From an uncultured Muriicola sp. (lineage in GTDB: Bacteria; Bacteroidota; Bacteroidia; Flavobacteriales; Flavobacteriaceae), in assembly GCF_947258935.1 (NCBI RefSeq), contig NZ_CAMYKH010000006.1, positions 20,061 through 77,198 on the forward strand: a DNA stretch of 57,138 bases, read 5' to 3'. The notes under the pieces are model-generated. The model did not search any database. It saw only the letters and a list, made by a program, of their open reading frames with translations, and was not told the origin of the DNA. Position 1 is the stretch's first letter; each line of letters begins with the position of its first letter. Of the stretch, positions 56,452-57,138 are shown piece after piece. Made by a program: the position numbers and the translations under genes.

Positions 56452-56972
56452 TGAGAAAACGACTTAGCATTCTTTTATTGTCTTTTTTGATTAGCTCCTT
56501 TTTTGTTGGCTGTGGTGTTTATAATTTCACAGGTGGAGATGTTGGGACGGCCAAAACATTTACCGTGAACTATTTTCAAAACTATGCTTCTCAAAGTCCG
56601 GGGTCTACATTCGATCCTGGCTTAGACAGAGAATTCACCCTCTCCTTGCAGGACCTTATCTTAAATCAAACCAGCCTGGATCTGATATCCTCTAATGGAG
56701 ACCTGCTTTATGAAGGGGAGATCGTAGAATACAGAGTGTCGCCAATGTCTGCTACCGCCCAACAGAATGCCGCACAAAACAGACTTAGTATTTCGATAAA
56801 TGTTCGATTTTTCAATAAGACCAAGGAAGGCGCCGAGTTTGAAAAGCGGTTTTCCTTCTTTTATGATTATCCGGCTACGTCACAATTAGCCTCTGTACGA
56901 GATGAAGCGCATTTAGTGATCTTTGAGCGTATCAATCAAGATATATTTAATGAATCCCTGGCAGACTGGTAG
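56451..56972 (+). CDS. lptE: LPS assembly lipoprotein LptE
   Basis: 173 residues with a GTG start overlapping the previous stop (TAGTG). The lipobox is FFVGC with Cys22, followed by GVYNFTGGDVGTAKTF. The body has the LptE/RlpB-like alpha-beta fold with the Bacteroidota form (TLSLQDLILNQTSLDLISSNGD; LLYEGEIVEYRVSPM; RISINVRFFNKTKEG). It plugs the LptD barrel for LPS export. The place between the sigma-54 activator and a TPR-like gene is conserved in Flavobacteriaceae, from memory. Confidence 0.9.
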   Translation: MRKRLSILLLSFLISSFFVGCGVYNFTGGDVGTAKTFTVNYFQNYASQSPGSTFDPGLDREFTLSLQDLILNQTSLDLISSNGDLLYEGEIVEYRVSPMSATAQQNAAQNRLSISINVRFFNKTKEGAEFEKRFSFFYDYPATSQLASVRDEAHLVIFERINQDIFNESLADW

Positions 56973-56975
56973 AAC

Positions 56976-57138
56976 ATGAAGGTAACAGATTTTACATATC
57001 TATTGCAACATCCGGACAAGGTGGTAGAACCCATCCAAACTCGGCAATTGGAAGAGGTAGTAAATGAATATCCTTACTTTCAGGCTGCTCGTGCCTTACA
57101 ATTAAAAGGACTGAAAAACCTCAACAGCTTTAAATACA
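56976..57138 (+). CDS. TPR-like hypothetical protein, N-terminal fragment (3' truncated by window edge)
   Basis: 54 residues are visible from the ATG at 56976 (MKVTDFTYLLQHPDKVVEPI) with no stop before the end of the window. It begins 3 nt after the lptE stop. The segment LEEVVNEYPYFQAARALQLK resembles the start of a helical repeat. In many flavobacteria a TPR-containing gene occupies this place between lptE and secG; this is recollection. Nothing more can be said from the fragment. Confidence 0.65.
   Translation, partial: MKVTDFTYLLQHPDKVVEPIQTRQLEEVVNEYPYFQAARALQLKGLKNLNSFKY

Overview
The window looks like chromosomal DNA from a member of the Flavobacteriaceae (Bacteroidota), probably marine. 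The evidence is the complete gliding/type IX secretion core gldK-gldL-gldM-gldN (43.8-48.5 kb), Bacteroidota-type promoters (TTG, 18-21 nt, TAnnTTTG) with few Shine-Dalgarno sites, family-specific genes (GSCFA protein, TIGR03647/03648-type symporter pair, LptE followed by a TPR-like gene) and a GH16 beta-glucanase lipoprotein. I cannot name a genus. I saw no phage, transposon, CRISPR or rRNA; one tRNA (initiator Met) is present.

Layout. 0-11.5 kb is housekeeping: the 3' end of an aromatic amino acid hydroxylase, alaS with a GSCFA gene, an M23-MerR-LemA-TPM-TPM run, der, era and an alanine/sodium symporter. 11.6-28.8 kb is accessory and almost all on the + strand: tRNA-fMet, a GH16 enzyme, then many small single-domain genes (two methyltransferases, ClbS/DfsB-like, VOC, DUF1697, ankyrin, VanZ-like, CDF-like, DinB-like, GNAT) with katG set against them, ending with a secreted M81 (MlrC-like) peptidase and a GH2 glycosidase. 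28.8-32.7 kb is an acetate module: acs plus a two-subunit sodium/solute symporter. 32.8-39.3 kb is a marR-led RND efflux operon with a clear palindromic operator. 39.4-42.8 kb holds an LRR protein, an ABC-F protein and a DUF983 protein. 42.8-52.2 kb is the motility/secretion block: topA, an arginase-fold protein that has lost metal ligands, gldKLMN and an FAD oxidoreductase coupled to gldN. 52.3 kb to the end: a beta-propeller-like lipoprotein, then miaB, a sigma-54 activator without a sensor domain, lptE and the start of a TPR-like gene, with the first three overlapping by one base.

No single locus is an obvious new defence or biosynthetic system. The points most worth a second look are the degenerate arginase-fold protein beside gldK, the sensorless sigma-54 activator coupled to lptE with its long acidic linker, the marR operator with a near-leaderless promoter, the EF-hand-like loop in the acetate-type symporter, the dense set of small-molecule-modifying genes at 13.9-24.9 kb, and the unusually tight convergent gene ends (five of six junctions within 3 nt or overlapping).
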